Assembly (NCBI RefSeq): GCF_900109825.1
Contig: NZ_FOBL01000015.1
Location: 1-63,578, forward strand
DNA from: Alkalibacterium putridalgicola
Lineage (GTDB): Bacteria; Bacillota; Bacilli; Lactobacillales; Carnobacteriaceae_A
Direction of reading: 5' to 3'
DNA length: 63,578 nt
In this document: positions 9,223 through 18,825 of the stretch, one piece after another
How the letters are laid out: each line of letters starts with the position of its first letter
Position numbering within the stretch: the stretch's first letter is position 1
Notes under the pieces: model-generated
Database searches by the model: none
What the model saw: the letters and a program-made list of their open reading frames with translations, nothing else
What the model was told of the DNA's origin: nothing
Made by a program: the position numbers and the translations under genes

Positions 9223-10014
9223 TTATTTAAATACAGCAAGTAATGAAAAAATACTGATATAAATCAGCGTGATGGTGGCACCCGGCGGGGTTCCCAGATA
9301 ATAAGACCCTACCAGTCCCATTATCATACCTATCAATGCTACTCCGATACCGATGAAGATGACACCGTTGAAGCTCTTGCTCAACCTTATGGAAATGGCT
9401 GCCGGCAGGATAAGTATCGCGGAGACAAGCAGCGCCCCTACGATCGGCATGATCAAAGCGATTGTTACACCCGTAAGGATATTGAACATCACCGACATGA
9501 ACTGGATCGGAAGGCCGGCTGTATAAGCCGTTTCTTCGTCAAAAGTCAGCGTGTACATCGGCTTTCTAAACACACTGTATAATACGATGATAATAAGGGT
9601 GAGAATAAGCAGCATCCAGACCTGCTGGACGGATATGGTCACAATGGAACCAAAGAGAAACTGCTGGATACTGACGGTGGCTCCGCTGTCGTTCAGACCC
9701 ATGAGTACCAGTGCGACAGCCATCCCTCCAGACATCAGGATCGCGATCGAGATTTCGGAATACGTCCGGTAAACTTTTCTTAAATATTCCAGGATCCCGG
9801 CGACGATCACGACGACCAGGATATTCATCCAGGTAGGGTCATAACCCAGGAGCAGCCCTAAGGCGACCCCTGCCAGCGATACATGGGAAAGAGTATCCGC
9901 CATCAGCGACTGACGCCTGAGGATGAGGAACAACCCCAGCATAGGCGCGATCAGTGAAATGAGGATGGATGCTTGGAACGCTCTTTGCATGAATCCATAG
10001 AGAAACATCTCCAC
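9223..10014 (-). CDS. znuB: zinc ABC transporter permease ZnuB/AdcB
   Basis: A 263-residue integral membrane protein of the ABC-3 family with seven or eight hydrophobic segments. The conserved segment ADTLSHVSLAGVALG near the N-terminus and the C-terminal membrane block are both typical. It forms the channel for metal released by the binding protein ZnuA and driven by ZnuC. The start is GTG at 10014, placed by AGGAAGGG 7 nt upstream; an ATG two codons later is too far from that site. The gene begins 64 bp inside the end of znuC, so the two are probably translationally coupled. Confidence 0.9.
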   Translation of the reverse strand: MEMFLYGFMQRAFQASILISLIAPMLGLFLILRRQSLMADTLSHVSLAGVALGLLLGYDPTWMNILVVVIVAGILEYLRKVYRTYSEISIAILMSGGMAVALVLMGLNDSGATVSIQQFLFGSIVTISVQQVWMLLILTLIIIVLYSVFRKPMYTLTFDEETAYTAGLPIQFMSVMFNILTGVTIALIMPIVGALLVSAILILPAAISIRLSKSFNGVIFIGIGVALIGMIMGLVGSYYLGTPPGATITLIYISIFSLLAVFK

Positions 10015-10685
10015 GGCGATCCCTCCTTCCTGATCAGCTCGATATGTTTGTTGGCATAATGCCGGATCTCTTCATGATCGTGGGTCACCATCAGAATGCC
10101 CTTGTCATGATATTCGCTGGCGTGCTGAAGAAGTTTGTAGAATTCTTCTCTGGAGTTGACATCCATACCGGTCGTCGGCTCGTCCAGAATAAACAGATCA
10201 GGATCCATGGCAAAGACACGCGCAATAGATATGCGCTGTTTCTGTCCGCCGGAGAGTTCACCGATTTTTTTGTTCCGCATCTCCCACATGCCTACGGATT
10301 CCAGTGACTTCCGCACATGTTCTTTATCTTCTTTATCTAGCTTTTTAAACCATTTCCCTCTAGGATAACGGCCGGAATTGACAAGTTCCAATACTGTACT
10401 TGGAAAACCGGCATTAAAAGAAGCCACTTGCTGAGGGATATAACCGACGACCAGCTTTTCGCCCTCTGTATTCTTTTTAGATAACGTGACTGATCCTTTT
10501 GTCGGCTTCAGTAAACCGAGAATGTTGCGCAGCAGTGTTGATTTCGCTGCACCATTCTCACCCGTCAGCATGGCAAAGTCTCCGGCATTGACTTCAAAGC
10601 ATATATTCTCAAGTACTGGTTCATCTTCATAGTGAAAGGCCAAGTCATCCACTTTTATATACTGCATATGATTCCCTGCTTTCAT
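9951..10685 (-). CDS. znuC: zinc ABC transporter ATP-binding protein ZnuC/AdcC
   Basis: A 244-residue ABC ATPase. Walker A is GENGAAKST, with alanine where most ATPases have the last glycine; from memory this variant occurs in other Adc/Znu ATPases. The signature is LSGGQKQRISIA and Walker B is LFILDEPTTGMD. A switch histidine is visible in MVTHDHEE. It powers zinc import with ZnuA and ZnuB. The last 20 or so residues are encoded in the stretch that overlaps the start of znuB. It lies 28 bp after znuA in the same transcript. Confidence 0.92.
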   Translation of the reverse strand: MKAGNHMQYIKVDDLAFHYEDEPVLENICFEVNAGDFAMLTGENGAAKSTLLRNILGLLKPTKGSVTLSKKNTEGEKLVVGYIPQQVASFNAGFPSTVLELVNSGRYPRGKWFKKLDKEDKEHVRKSLESVGMWEMRNKKIGELSGGQKQRISIARVFAMDPDLFILDEPTTGMDVNSREEFYKLLQHASEYHDKGILMVTHDHEEIRHYANKHIELIRKEGSPWRCFSMDSCKERSKHPSSFH

Positions 10686-10713
10686 TTTTAACTCTTGTTT
10701 AAGAGATCAGGAT

Positions 10714-11727
10714 TTACTGGATACTCATTTCCAGTGCTTCCAGATTCCTTTTCATCGCTTCGATGTAGCCTTGACCGTCATCTTCTACAGCTGCCGGTAG
10801 AGATTCCAGACTGTATAATTCAGCGACTTCTGCCCCTGTTTCATTGGCCACTGTTTCTGCGATCGCCGAATTGGCGCCTTCCTGGAAGTAGATCACAGGA
10901 ATGTCGAACTCTTCAACGAGCTGATTGATTTCAGCGATCCTTGAAGGACTGACTTCGACCTCAGTGGACAATCCACCTACGGCCATTTGAGTCAGATCAT
11001 AACGGTGCGCTATATAACCGAAGGCTTCATGCTGGGTGACGAAACGTCGTTGTTCAGCATCACTGAACGCTGCTTCAAATTCTTCATGCAGGTCCTGCAG
11101 GTCACTCTGATAGGCTTCAGCGTTCGCTGTGTAGCTTTCAGAACGATCCGGATCAATATTGATGAAGGCCTCTTTCACTGTCTCCACCTGTTCCTGAACC
11201 AAAACAGGATCCAGCCAGATATGCGGATCGACTGCATGGACATCTTCTTCATCCTCATGACCGTGTTCATCTTCAGCATGTTCATCTTCCTCAGCTTCGA
11301 TCAGGTCGACAGCTGCGGCCTGTTCCACTACAACGAGATCTTCATTATCCAGCGAGGCCAGCATGCTCTGTACCCACGTTTCCATTTCATCACTGCTGTA
11401 CACGAACATGTCCGCATCGTTGATCATCGCCATGTCTCTGGCACTCGGTTCATAGTGATGCACATCGGTTCCGCCGGTGATCATCATTTCGATATCGGCG
11501 TGATCGCCAGCAACCTGGTCAGTGAATTCATAGACCGGGTAAAATGTGGTGACGACAGATAATTTTTCCTCTTCAGTTGAAGCAGTATCTGTTTCTTCAT
11601 TCGTTTCATTCGTTGCATTTGCTTCAGAACTTTCATTGTCTTCAACAGGTTCCTGCGACTCAGGTGCACAAGCGGCAAGTGTCGACAGAGAAAGAAGTGA
11701 GATAAGTACTTTATTTAAATTTCTCAT
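10714..11727 (-). CDS. znuA: zinc-binding lipoprotein ZnuA/AdcA
   Basis: A 337-residue cluster A-I substrate-binding protein. A lipoprotein signal peptide ends in the lipobox LAAC (residues 17-20), so it should be anchored to the outer face of the membrane. Between the first and second metal ligands is a loop rich in His, Asp and Glu (EDEHAEDEHGHEDEEDVH), the usual mark of zinc rather than manganese specificity. The conserved DPHIWLDP follows, and two more histidine regions (TQHEAFGYIAHRY) are visible. A linker rich in Glu, Asn and Thr follows the lipidated cysteine. It is the first gene of the operon and carries the regulatory site upstream. Confidence 0.93.
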   Translation of the reverse strand: MRNLNKVLISLLSLSTLAACAPESQEPVEDNESSEANATNETNEETDTASTEEEKLSVVTTFYPVYEFTDQVAGDHADIEMMITGGTDVHHYEPSARDMAMINDADMFVYSSDEMETWVQSMLASLDNEDLVVVEQAAAVDLIEAEEDEHAEDEHGHEDEEDVHAVDPHIWLDPVLVQEQVETVKEAFINIDPDRSESYTANAEAYQSDLQDLHEEFEAAFSDAEQRRFVTQHEAFGYIAHRYDLTQMAVGGLSTEVEVSPSRIAEINQLVEEFDIPVIYFQEGANSAIAETVANETGAEVAELYSLESLPAAVEDDGQGYIEAMKRNLEALEMSIQ

Positions 11728-11751
11728 ACGTGTTATCCTCCAAAATTTAAC

Positions 11752-11804
11752 AAATCGTAATCATTACGATTTAAAGAATAGCATTTTTCTCTGTCTATTG
11801 TCAA
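11752..11804 (-). promoter_or_regulatory. znuA promoter with a perfect Zur-type operator
   Basis: On the minus strand: -35 TTGACA (11799-11804), an 18-bp spacer, -10 TATTCT (11775-11780). Directly downstream, over the expected start of transcription, lies a perfect inverted repeat (11752-11772) with arms AAATCGTAAT and ATTACGATTT around one C. This is the Bacillus Zur box, so the operon should be off when zinc is plentiful. Many lactic acid bacteria use AdcR here, whose site (TTAACNNGTTAA) differs. No regulator gene is in the window. Confidence 0.88.
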
Positions 11805-11818
11805 GCAAATTTTTTTCC

Positions 11819-12664
11819 TTATAATGTTCGAACCAGATAAACCTCTTTACAGAAGCCTTTCAATCCATTGACGATACGCTGAGCCTTTTTCATATTCTGA
11901 GTCAGGCCATAAACCGTCGGACCTGTCCCGCTCATCAGTGCTGTTTCTGCACCGAATTGCAGCATCTTATCTTTGACTTCGATGATCAATGGGTTCTGTT
12001 TCACGGCCTGAACTTCCAGGGCATTCCCGGCATAACGAACAGCATCCTTAAAGGAATGGTTTTCTATTGCTTCACGCATCGCCTGGATCTCATATGATAA
12101 AAGCTGACTGATATCCAGATCTTTAAAAACTGTCCAGCTGGAGATCCCTTTTGGTGGTTTGACAAGGATCACCCATGCTTTAGGAAACGGTTGGATAGGT
12201 TCGACGATTTCCCCTCTACCGGACACGAAAGCTGTCTGATTATAGACACAGAACGGCACATCCGAACCGATCTGTTCTCCCAGCCGAGCGAGTTCATCAA
12301 GAGAAAGTTCCAGATTCCATAAACGGTTCAGTCCTCTCAGCGTCGCCGCCGCATCGCTGCTTCCCCCACCCAGTCCAGCTGCGATGGGTATGTTTTTTTC
12401 TATATAGATATCCGCTCCCTGAGTTACTTGATACGTATCTTTAAGCAGCTGTGCTGTCTTGTAAACGATGTTCCGTTCATCTAAAGGCATGAACGAGCTG
12501 TTCGAGTCCAAGGAAATCTCCCTGTCAAGCAAACTGAACGTCAGCCGGTCCGCCAGATCGATAGGTGTCATCAGCATTTCCATTTCATGAAAGCCGTCCT
12601 CTCTTTTTCTGAGAACATTCAGGCAGAGATTGATTTTAGCCGGTGCTTTTTCGTATAGAGACAA
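11819..12664 (-). CDS. ispE: 4-diphosphocytidyl-2-C-methyl-D-erythritol kinase
   Basis: A GHMP-family kinase of about 281 residues that phosphorylates the 2-hydroxyl of CDP-methylerythritol in the non-mevalonate isoprenoid pathway. Visible motifs are the N-terminal APAKINLCLNVL, the ATP-binding AGLGGGSSDAAATLRGLN, and the C-terminal SGTGPTVYGL. I place the start at the TTG at 12664: a strong GAGGAGG lies just ahead of it, and the ATG 18 bp further upstream overlaps that ribosome binding site. Gene order with veg and ksgA is as in Bacillus. The presence of this gene implies an MEP pathway, which only some Lactobacillales have. Confidence 0.92.
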   Translation of the reverse strand: MSLYEKAPAKINLCLNVLRKREDGFHEMEMLMTPIDLADRLTFSLLDREISLDSNSSFMPLDERNIVYKTAQLLKDTYQVTQGADIYIEKNIPIAAGLGGGSSDAAATLRGLNRLWNLELSLDELARLGEQIGSDVPFCVYNQTAFVSGRGEIVEPIQPFPKAWVILVKPPKGISSWTVFKDLDISQLLSYEIQAMREAIENHSFKDAVRYAGNALEVQAVKQNPLIIEVKDKMLQFGAETALMSGTGPTVYGLTQNMKKAQRIVNGLKGFCKEVYLVRTL

Positions 12665-12771
12665 GAACGTTCCTCCTCTCATTCTTGGATTATCTATTTC
12701 CTATTGTAAATGAGTTTACCCTTTAATGAAAAAGAAAGGACCGTTCCACCTGATGAAAATATTTTCAAGCA

Positions 12772-12809
12772 TAAAAAAAGTAGCATAATTTAAAATAAAT
12801 TACACTACC
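12772..12809 (-). terminator. terminator of veg
   Basis: Stem GTAGTGTAATTT / AAATTATGCTAC (two non-Watson-Crick positions) followed by seven T on the minus strand, 18 nt after the veg stop codon. Confidence 0.8.
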
Positions 12810-12826
12810 GGATCTGTAAATTCTGT

Positions 12827-13084
12827 TTAGTTCAGTACAAGTTCGACTTCTTCAGAGAACTCGACCTCCACAGCATGTGTCAATACATCTGTATAGTTAT
12901 AAGAAACTCGTTCCACTGCATTTTCTTCCTGATCAAGTTCTACGACGAAAACTGAAGGATACGTTTCTGTTAAAATACCTTTGCGTTCTGTCGTCTTTTT
13001 TCTTCCAGCCTGGGCAATCAATTTGATTTCTCTTCCTATTTGACTGTCCAAGGTTTTCTTAATGCTCGCTAAAGTAGTTGGCAT
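12827..13084 (-). CDS. veg: Veg protein
   Basis: An 85-residue protein of the Veg family, highly expressed in Bacillus, where it stimulates biofilm matrix production; its molecular activity is not settled. The sequence opens MPTTLASIKKTLDSQIG and ends with an acidic strand, as in the family. The start at 13084 follows GAGGTGAG; the ATG 33 bp upstream lies inside the promoter -10 element and cannot be the start. It has its own promoter and terminator, between ksgA and ispE as in Bacillus. Confidence 0.9.
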   Translation of the reverse strand: MPTTLASIKKTLDSQIGREIKLIAQAGRKKTTERKGILTETYPSVFVVELDQEENAVERVSYNYTDVLTHAVEVEFSEEVELVLN

Positions 13085-13115
13085 ATTTCGACTCACCTCA
13101 CAAAGTAGTATATTC

Positions 13116-13121
13116 ATTATA
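13116..13121 (-). promoter_or_regulatory. veg promoter, extended -10 element
   Basis: On the minus strand TGGTATAAT, a perfect -10 with the TGn extension, about 30 nt ahead of the start codon. The -35 region is weak. The strength of the element fits the known high expression of veg. Confidence 0.65.
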
Positions 13122-13321
13122 CCACTAAAAACCGAAAATTAAAAGCTTTCAGGCGGATAAAGATAGGATTTTCTGTGAAGATTAAAATATAATGAGGCGG
13201 CTATCCCCTATATATCAAATATAATACCAACTTACATGAAGTTTTTTTAATGAAAGAGATTATCGACAGCGTCTAACGTTCGTGTTTTCCTGACCTGACG
13301 GATTGGCAGTCCACAACGGAT

Positions 13322-14224
13322 CTAAACAGCCGTATCTTTTCTGGACAAGCCGGCCTTACTAAACGCATTGGACATGCGTCCGAATTCTTCGATAGACAGA
13401 GTTTCTCCCCGTCTTTTCGGATCGATACCGGCAGAAGCCAATGCCTCAGACATTGTTTCTTTAACCGTCTGGTCTTTGCCGAAAGCTACCTGCAGGTTGT
13501 TCCATAAAGTCTTTCTGCGCTGGACGAAAGCCGCGCGGGTAAGGGTGAAAAACAGTTCCTCGTCTTTGACGTCTATGCCTTCCGTTTCTTTTCTGCTCAG
13601 TCTGATGATAGCTGAATCCACATTCGGCTGCGGCATAAAGACCGTCTTGGGCACCGTAAAGGCTACTTCTGCATCCATATAATACTGTACGGCGATGGAT
13701 AAAGACCCGTAGGCTTTTGTGCTTGGCTGAGCGGACAAACGACTGGCGACTTCTTTCTGCATCATCAGCACCATGCGGTCGATAGGCAGCTGTGATTCCA
13801 GGAACCTCAAGATGATGGGGGTGGTGATGTAGTAAGGCAGATTGGCCACCACCACGATCTCTTCTGCATCCTTTAGATGTGACGCATAAAAAGCCTCCAG
13901 GTCCACATTCAAGATGTCTTCGTGAATGATCTCGATGTTGTCATAGGGAGACAAGGTATCTGCAAGGACGGGCAGAAGGCGGTCGTCGATCTCAAAGGCG
14001 ATCACTTTTCCCGCCTGTTTGGCCAGCTGCTCCGTCAAGGCTCCGATCCCGGGACCGACTTCGATCACTGTGGTACGGTCGGAAACCTCCCCCGCCTCCA
14101 CGATATTTCTCAATATATTGGTGTCGATGATAAAATTCTGCCCCAGACTTTTCTTTGCGGAAAGTCCGTATGTCTGAAGTATTTCTTTGGTGCGATTAGG
14201 TGTTGCGATATCTTTATGCGTCAT
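13322..14224 (-). CDS. ksgA: 16S rRNA (adenine1518/1519-N6)-dimethyltransferase KsgA
   Basis: A 300-residue Rossmann-fold methyltransferase that uses S-adenosylmethionine to dimethylate two adjacent adenines in helix 45 of 16S rRNA during small-subunit maturation. The SAM motif VIEVGPGIGALTEQL is near residue 60, and the catalytic NLPYYITTPI is present. The C-terminal helical domain is complete. The start overlaps the last 11 bp of rnmV, so the genes are co-translated, and GAAAGGAACAAG precedes the ATG. Confidence 0.96.
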   Translation of the reverse strand: MTHKDIATPNRTKEILQTYGLSAKKSLGQNFIIDTNILRNIVEAGEVSDRTTVIEVGPGIGALTEQLAKQAGKVIAFEIDDRLLPVLADTLSPYDNIEIIHEDILNVDLEAFYASHLKDAEEIVVVANLPYYITTPIILRFLESQLPIDRMVLMMQKEVASRLSAQPSTKAYGSLSIAVQYYMDAEVAFTVPKTVFMPQPNVDSAIIRLSRKETEGIDVKDEELFFTLTRAAFVQRRKTLWNNLQVAFGKDQTVKETMSEALASAGIDPKRRGETLSIEEFGRMSNAFSKAGLSRKDTAV

Positions 14225-14789
14225 TGTCTGCTTGTTCCTTTCGTATCTTCGCTAATGCCTCTTTAACGTCTTCCTCTGAAAAACCGAACATGGTCAGACG
14301 TTTCTTCAGCTGCTTACCGTTGGTGTAGCCGATGCGCAGTTCTTCACCGAGAGCTTCCCGCAATGCCCGCGCTTTATCAGAGCCGATCAGCCCCTCTTTG
14401 ATCAGGAAAGACTGACTCACGGTCTCTTCTGCGTCGATACGTTCTTCAACGACCTGATCCAGGGCTTCGCGGATGTCTTCCACCGATGCATGTTCGATGC
14501 CCAGACTTGCTTTCACTGATTTTCTATGACGGCCCTGGTCCTTTGTAATAAAGGCATGCTTCACACCAGGGACATTCATCGAGATGATTTTACGGATCTT
14601 CTCACCCGGTCCGTCCGGATCAGTGAAGACGATGACCCCTCTCGTTTCCTGGGCTAAAGCGATCTGTTCCAGTATGTCCGGGCTGATCGCGGATCCACGG
14701 GTTTCGATCGTATCGGCATCGACCGCTAGAGCCAGACGCTTCGTGTCGTCTTTCCCTTCCACCACGATGATTTCTTTGATCTTTTCCAT
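14214..14789 (-). CDS. rnmV: ribonuclease M5
   Basis: A 191-residue Toprim-domain nuclease that matures 5S rRNA in low-GC Gram-positive bacteria. The catalytic glutamate is in IIVVEGKDDTKRLA and the metal-binding acidic pair in VFTDPDGPGEKIR. The length fits Bacillus M5. It lies 12 bp after tatD and overlaps ksgA, in the classic tatD-rnmV-ksgA order. AAGGTGAGA precedes the ATG. Confidence 0.95.
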   Translation of the reverse strand: MEKIKEIIVVEGKDDTKRLALAVDADTIETRGSAISPDILEQIALAQETRGVIVFTDPDGPGEKIRKIISMNVPGVKHAFITKDQGRHRKSVKASLGIEHASVEDIREALDQVVEERIDAEETVSQSFLIKEGLIGSDKARALREALGEELRIGYTNGKQLKKRLTMFGFSEEDVKEALAKIRKEQADNDA

Positions 14790-14801
14790 TACTATCTCAC
14801 C

Positions 14802-15572
14802 TTATTCTTCCAGTCTGAATAGACGCATAGCATTTTGGGTCGTCTGCTGAGCTACTTCCTCAAATTTCAGCCCGCGCTGTCTGGCGATCTCTTCGGCTAC
14901 GTACTTGACATAGGCCGGCTCATTCCGCTTGCCCCGATTAGGCATCGGAGCCATATAAGGGGCATCGGTTTCCACGAGCAGCTTTTCAAAGGGAACAGCC
15001 TTCGCCACTTCTTTCACTTCGGGCGCATTTTTAAACGTAACGACCCCGCTAAGTGAAATGTGCATGCCGATATCCAGGAATTTTTCCATCCAGTAGGTAT
15101 CCAGATTGAAGCTGTGCATGATTCCGCCAGTATCCCCGGCATGTTCTTCTTTGAGTATTTTATAGGTATCTTCTGTCGCATCCCGGTTATGGATAGAAAC
15201 CGGCAGGCTCAATTCTTTCGCCACTCGGATCTGACGTCTGAAGGCATCATGCTGGACAGGCTTTGGGGCTGTGTCCCAGTAATAATCCAGACCCATTTCA
15301 CCCATGGCAACGATTTTATCCCCTGTCAGCTGTTCCATCAGCTGATTCTCGACCGCGTCTGTATAGGTCGCCGCTTCAGTCGGGTGCCAGCCGATGATGG
15401 AATAGACGCCCTCGTAAGTTCGGCTCAATTCCAGGGATTTTCTGATCGTTTCTGTATCAAATCCGACCACCGCCATGCGGGTCACCTGATTCTCCCTGGC
15501 CCGTTCGATGGCTTCTTTTTCTTCACCTTTAAACCGGTCGACATTTATATGTGTGTGTGTATCAAAAAGCAT
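14802..15572 (-). CDS. tatD: TatD-family metal-dependent hydrolase/DNase
   Basis: A 256-residue TIM-barrel hydrolase. Metal ligands are visible: HTHIN at residues 6-10, a glutamate in GEMGLDYYWD, histidines in SIHNRDA and MHSFN, and an aspartate in LVETDAPYMAP. E. coli relatives have 3'-5' exonuclease activity; the role of this Firmicutes member (yabD in Bacillus) is unproven. GGAGAG precedes the ATG. It is probably the first gene of tatD-rnmV-ksgA, as a terminator separates it from metG. Confidence 0.93.
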   Translation of the reverse strand: MLFDTHTHINVDRFKGEEKEAIERARENQVTRMAVVGFDTETIRKSLELSRTYEGVYSIIGWHPTEAATYTDAVENQLMEQLTGDKIVAMGEMGLDYYWDTAPKPVQHDAFRRQIRVAKELSLPVSIHNRDATEDTYKILKEEHAGDTGGIMHSFNLDTYWMEKFLDIGMHISLSGVVTFKNAPEVKEVAKAVPFEKLLVETDAPYMAPMPNRGKRNEPAYVKYVAEEIARQRGLKFEEVAQQTTQNAMRLFRLEE

Positions 15573-15626
15573 GGCTTCTCTCCTTTGTTTGTCTTACTCG
15601 TCTCCTTCAGAATACACCATAAACAG

Positions 15627-15675
15627 AAAAATTCCAACAAAGTCAAAAGACGCATCTTCTCTCTTTGCTGGAATT
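15627..15675 (-). terminator. terminator of metG
   Basis: Stem AATTCCAGCAAAG / CTTTGTTGGAATT (one G-U pair) around a 20-nt loop, then a T-run on the minus strand. It stands between metG and tatD, 22 nt past the metG stop. Confidence 0.75.
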
Positions 15676-15696
15676 CCTGATAACGTTATAGTTGCG

Positions 15697-17760
<2,064 letters not shown>

Positions 17761-17850
17761 TTAGTTTGAACTTTTATTCGCTGTGCATTAAACATTTCTT
17801 AACTAGTATAGCACAGGAAACACTGCTGAAAAAGAACGGAATAAAGGGTC

Positions 17851-18675
17851 TCAGATCAGCCCGAAATGCTTCAGTGCTTTTTCGATCCCGTCTTTATCCA
17901 CATCGTCCGTCACATAATCGGCGATCTCTTTGACGTTGTCCCAGCTGTTCCCCATGGCGATACTGGTTTCTACATATCCCAGCATTTCCAGATCATTGGG
18001 GCTGTCTCCGATGGCGTAAGTATCTTTCAGGTCCACGCCGACATGATTCAGATAATGTTCGATCCCCGTCGCTTTGGAGATCCCTTTACTGATGACATCC
18101 ACGGTATAATGATTGGACCTGGCAAAGTTCAGCATATCGAAGGCTTCTCTGTACTGTTCTTCTTCCTCCTGCGAGGTTTCAATAATGACCTGATAGATGG
18201 GTTTTCCTTCATAATCTTCCGGTTTGGGCGGCTTTTTGATCAGACGGCTGAAGAACGACAGCTGAATGGAGCCGGGGACCAGTTTCACAAGCCCCTTGAG
18301 CAGCGTCAGGACTGAACTCCTTTTAGCCAGCGAGACGATGGAATTACTGAAAATATCTTTAGCTCCGCACAAAATGATACCGTCATTCTTATCCACTGCC
18401 CGGTCGATGAGCTGATCGACCGTTTCTTGTTCGATCGGGTTATGATAGACGACTTCGCCTTCGTGGACCACGAGTTGACCATTCATGGCGATATAGCTGT
18501 CGATACCAAGTTCACGCCGGACTTCTTCGATGAGAAGGGGGGCACGACCTGTCGAAATGACAGGCATTACGTTATTTTCTTTTAATTTCTGGATGGCACG
18601 TTTGGTCGACTGTGGTATAGTGTTATACTTGGTCACCAGCGTTCCATCTATATCAAGAAAAACTATTTTTGTCAT
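17851..18675 (-). CDS. Cof-type HAD phosphatase (YidA-like)
   Basis: A 274-residue HAD hydrolase of the Cof subfamily (type IIB cap). Motif I is FLDIDGTLV with both catalytic aspartates; motif II is the threonine of ISTGR; motif IV is AIGDSPNDLEML. These enzymes dephosphorylate sugar phosphates or pyridoxal phosphate, but substrates cannot be read from sequence. AAGGAAGTGAG precedes the ATG. It lies 114 bp before metG and 150 bp after the GH31 gene's terminator, so its transcription unit is unclear. Confidence 0.88.
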   Translation of the reverse strand: MTKIVFLDIDGTLVTKYNTIPQSTKRAIQKLKENNVMPVISTGRAPLLIEEVRRELGIDSYIAMNGQLVVHEGEVVYHNPIEQETVDQLIDRAVDKNDGIILCGAKDIFSNSIVSLAKRSSVLTLLKGLVKLVPGSIQLSFFSRLIKKPPKPEDYEGKPIYQVIIETSQEEEEQYREAFDMLNFARSNHYTVDVISKGISKATGIEHYLNHVGVDLKDTYAIGDSPNDLEMLGYVETSIAMGNSWDNVKEIADYVTDDVDKDGIEKALKHFGLI

Positions 18676-18748
18676 ATGCTAGGCTCACTTCCTTTAAAAC
18701 TTCAATTCCATTGTATCATGTCTAAGCATGCGGACCTATAAGAATACA

Positions 18749-18801
18749 GAAAAAGAAGGCAGATACTGAGAAGTCCTTCGACTGTCGTTCTGCCTTCTTC
18801 T
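18749..18801 (-). terminator. terminator of the GH31 gene
   Basis: Stem AAGAAGGCAGA / TCTGCCTTCTT with a 25-nt loop that folds further, followed by a T-run on the minus strand, 25 nt beyond the stop codon. Confidence 0.8.
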
Positions 18802-18825
18802 CTATTCTATTGTTTAGTTGTGATG

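Noticed and set aside
8963-9262. 99-codon open frame on the plus strand between the cyclase and znuB genes
   Set aside because: It crosses the znu terminator and the end of znuB, has no ribosome binding site and no recognisable domain.
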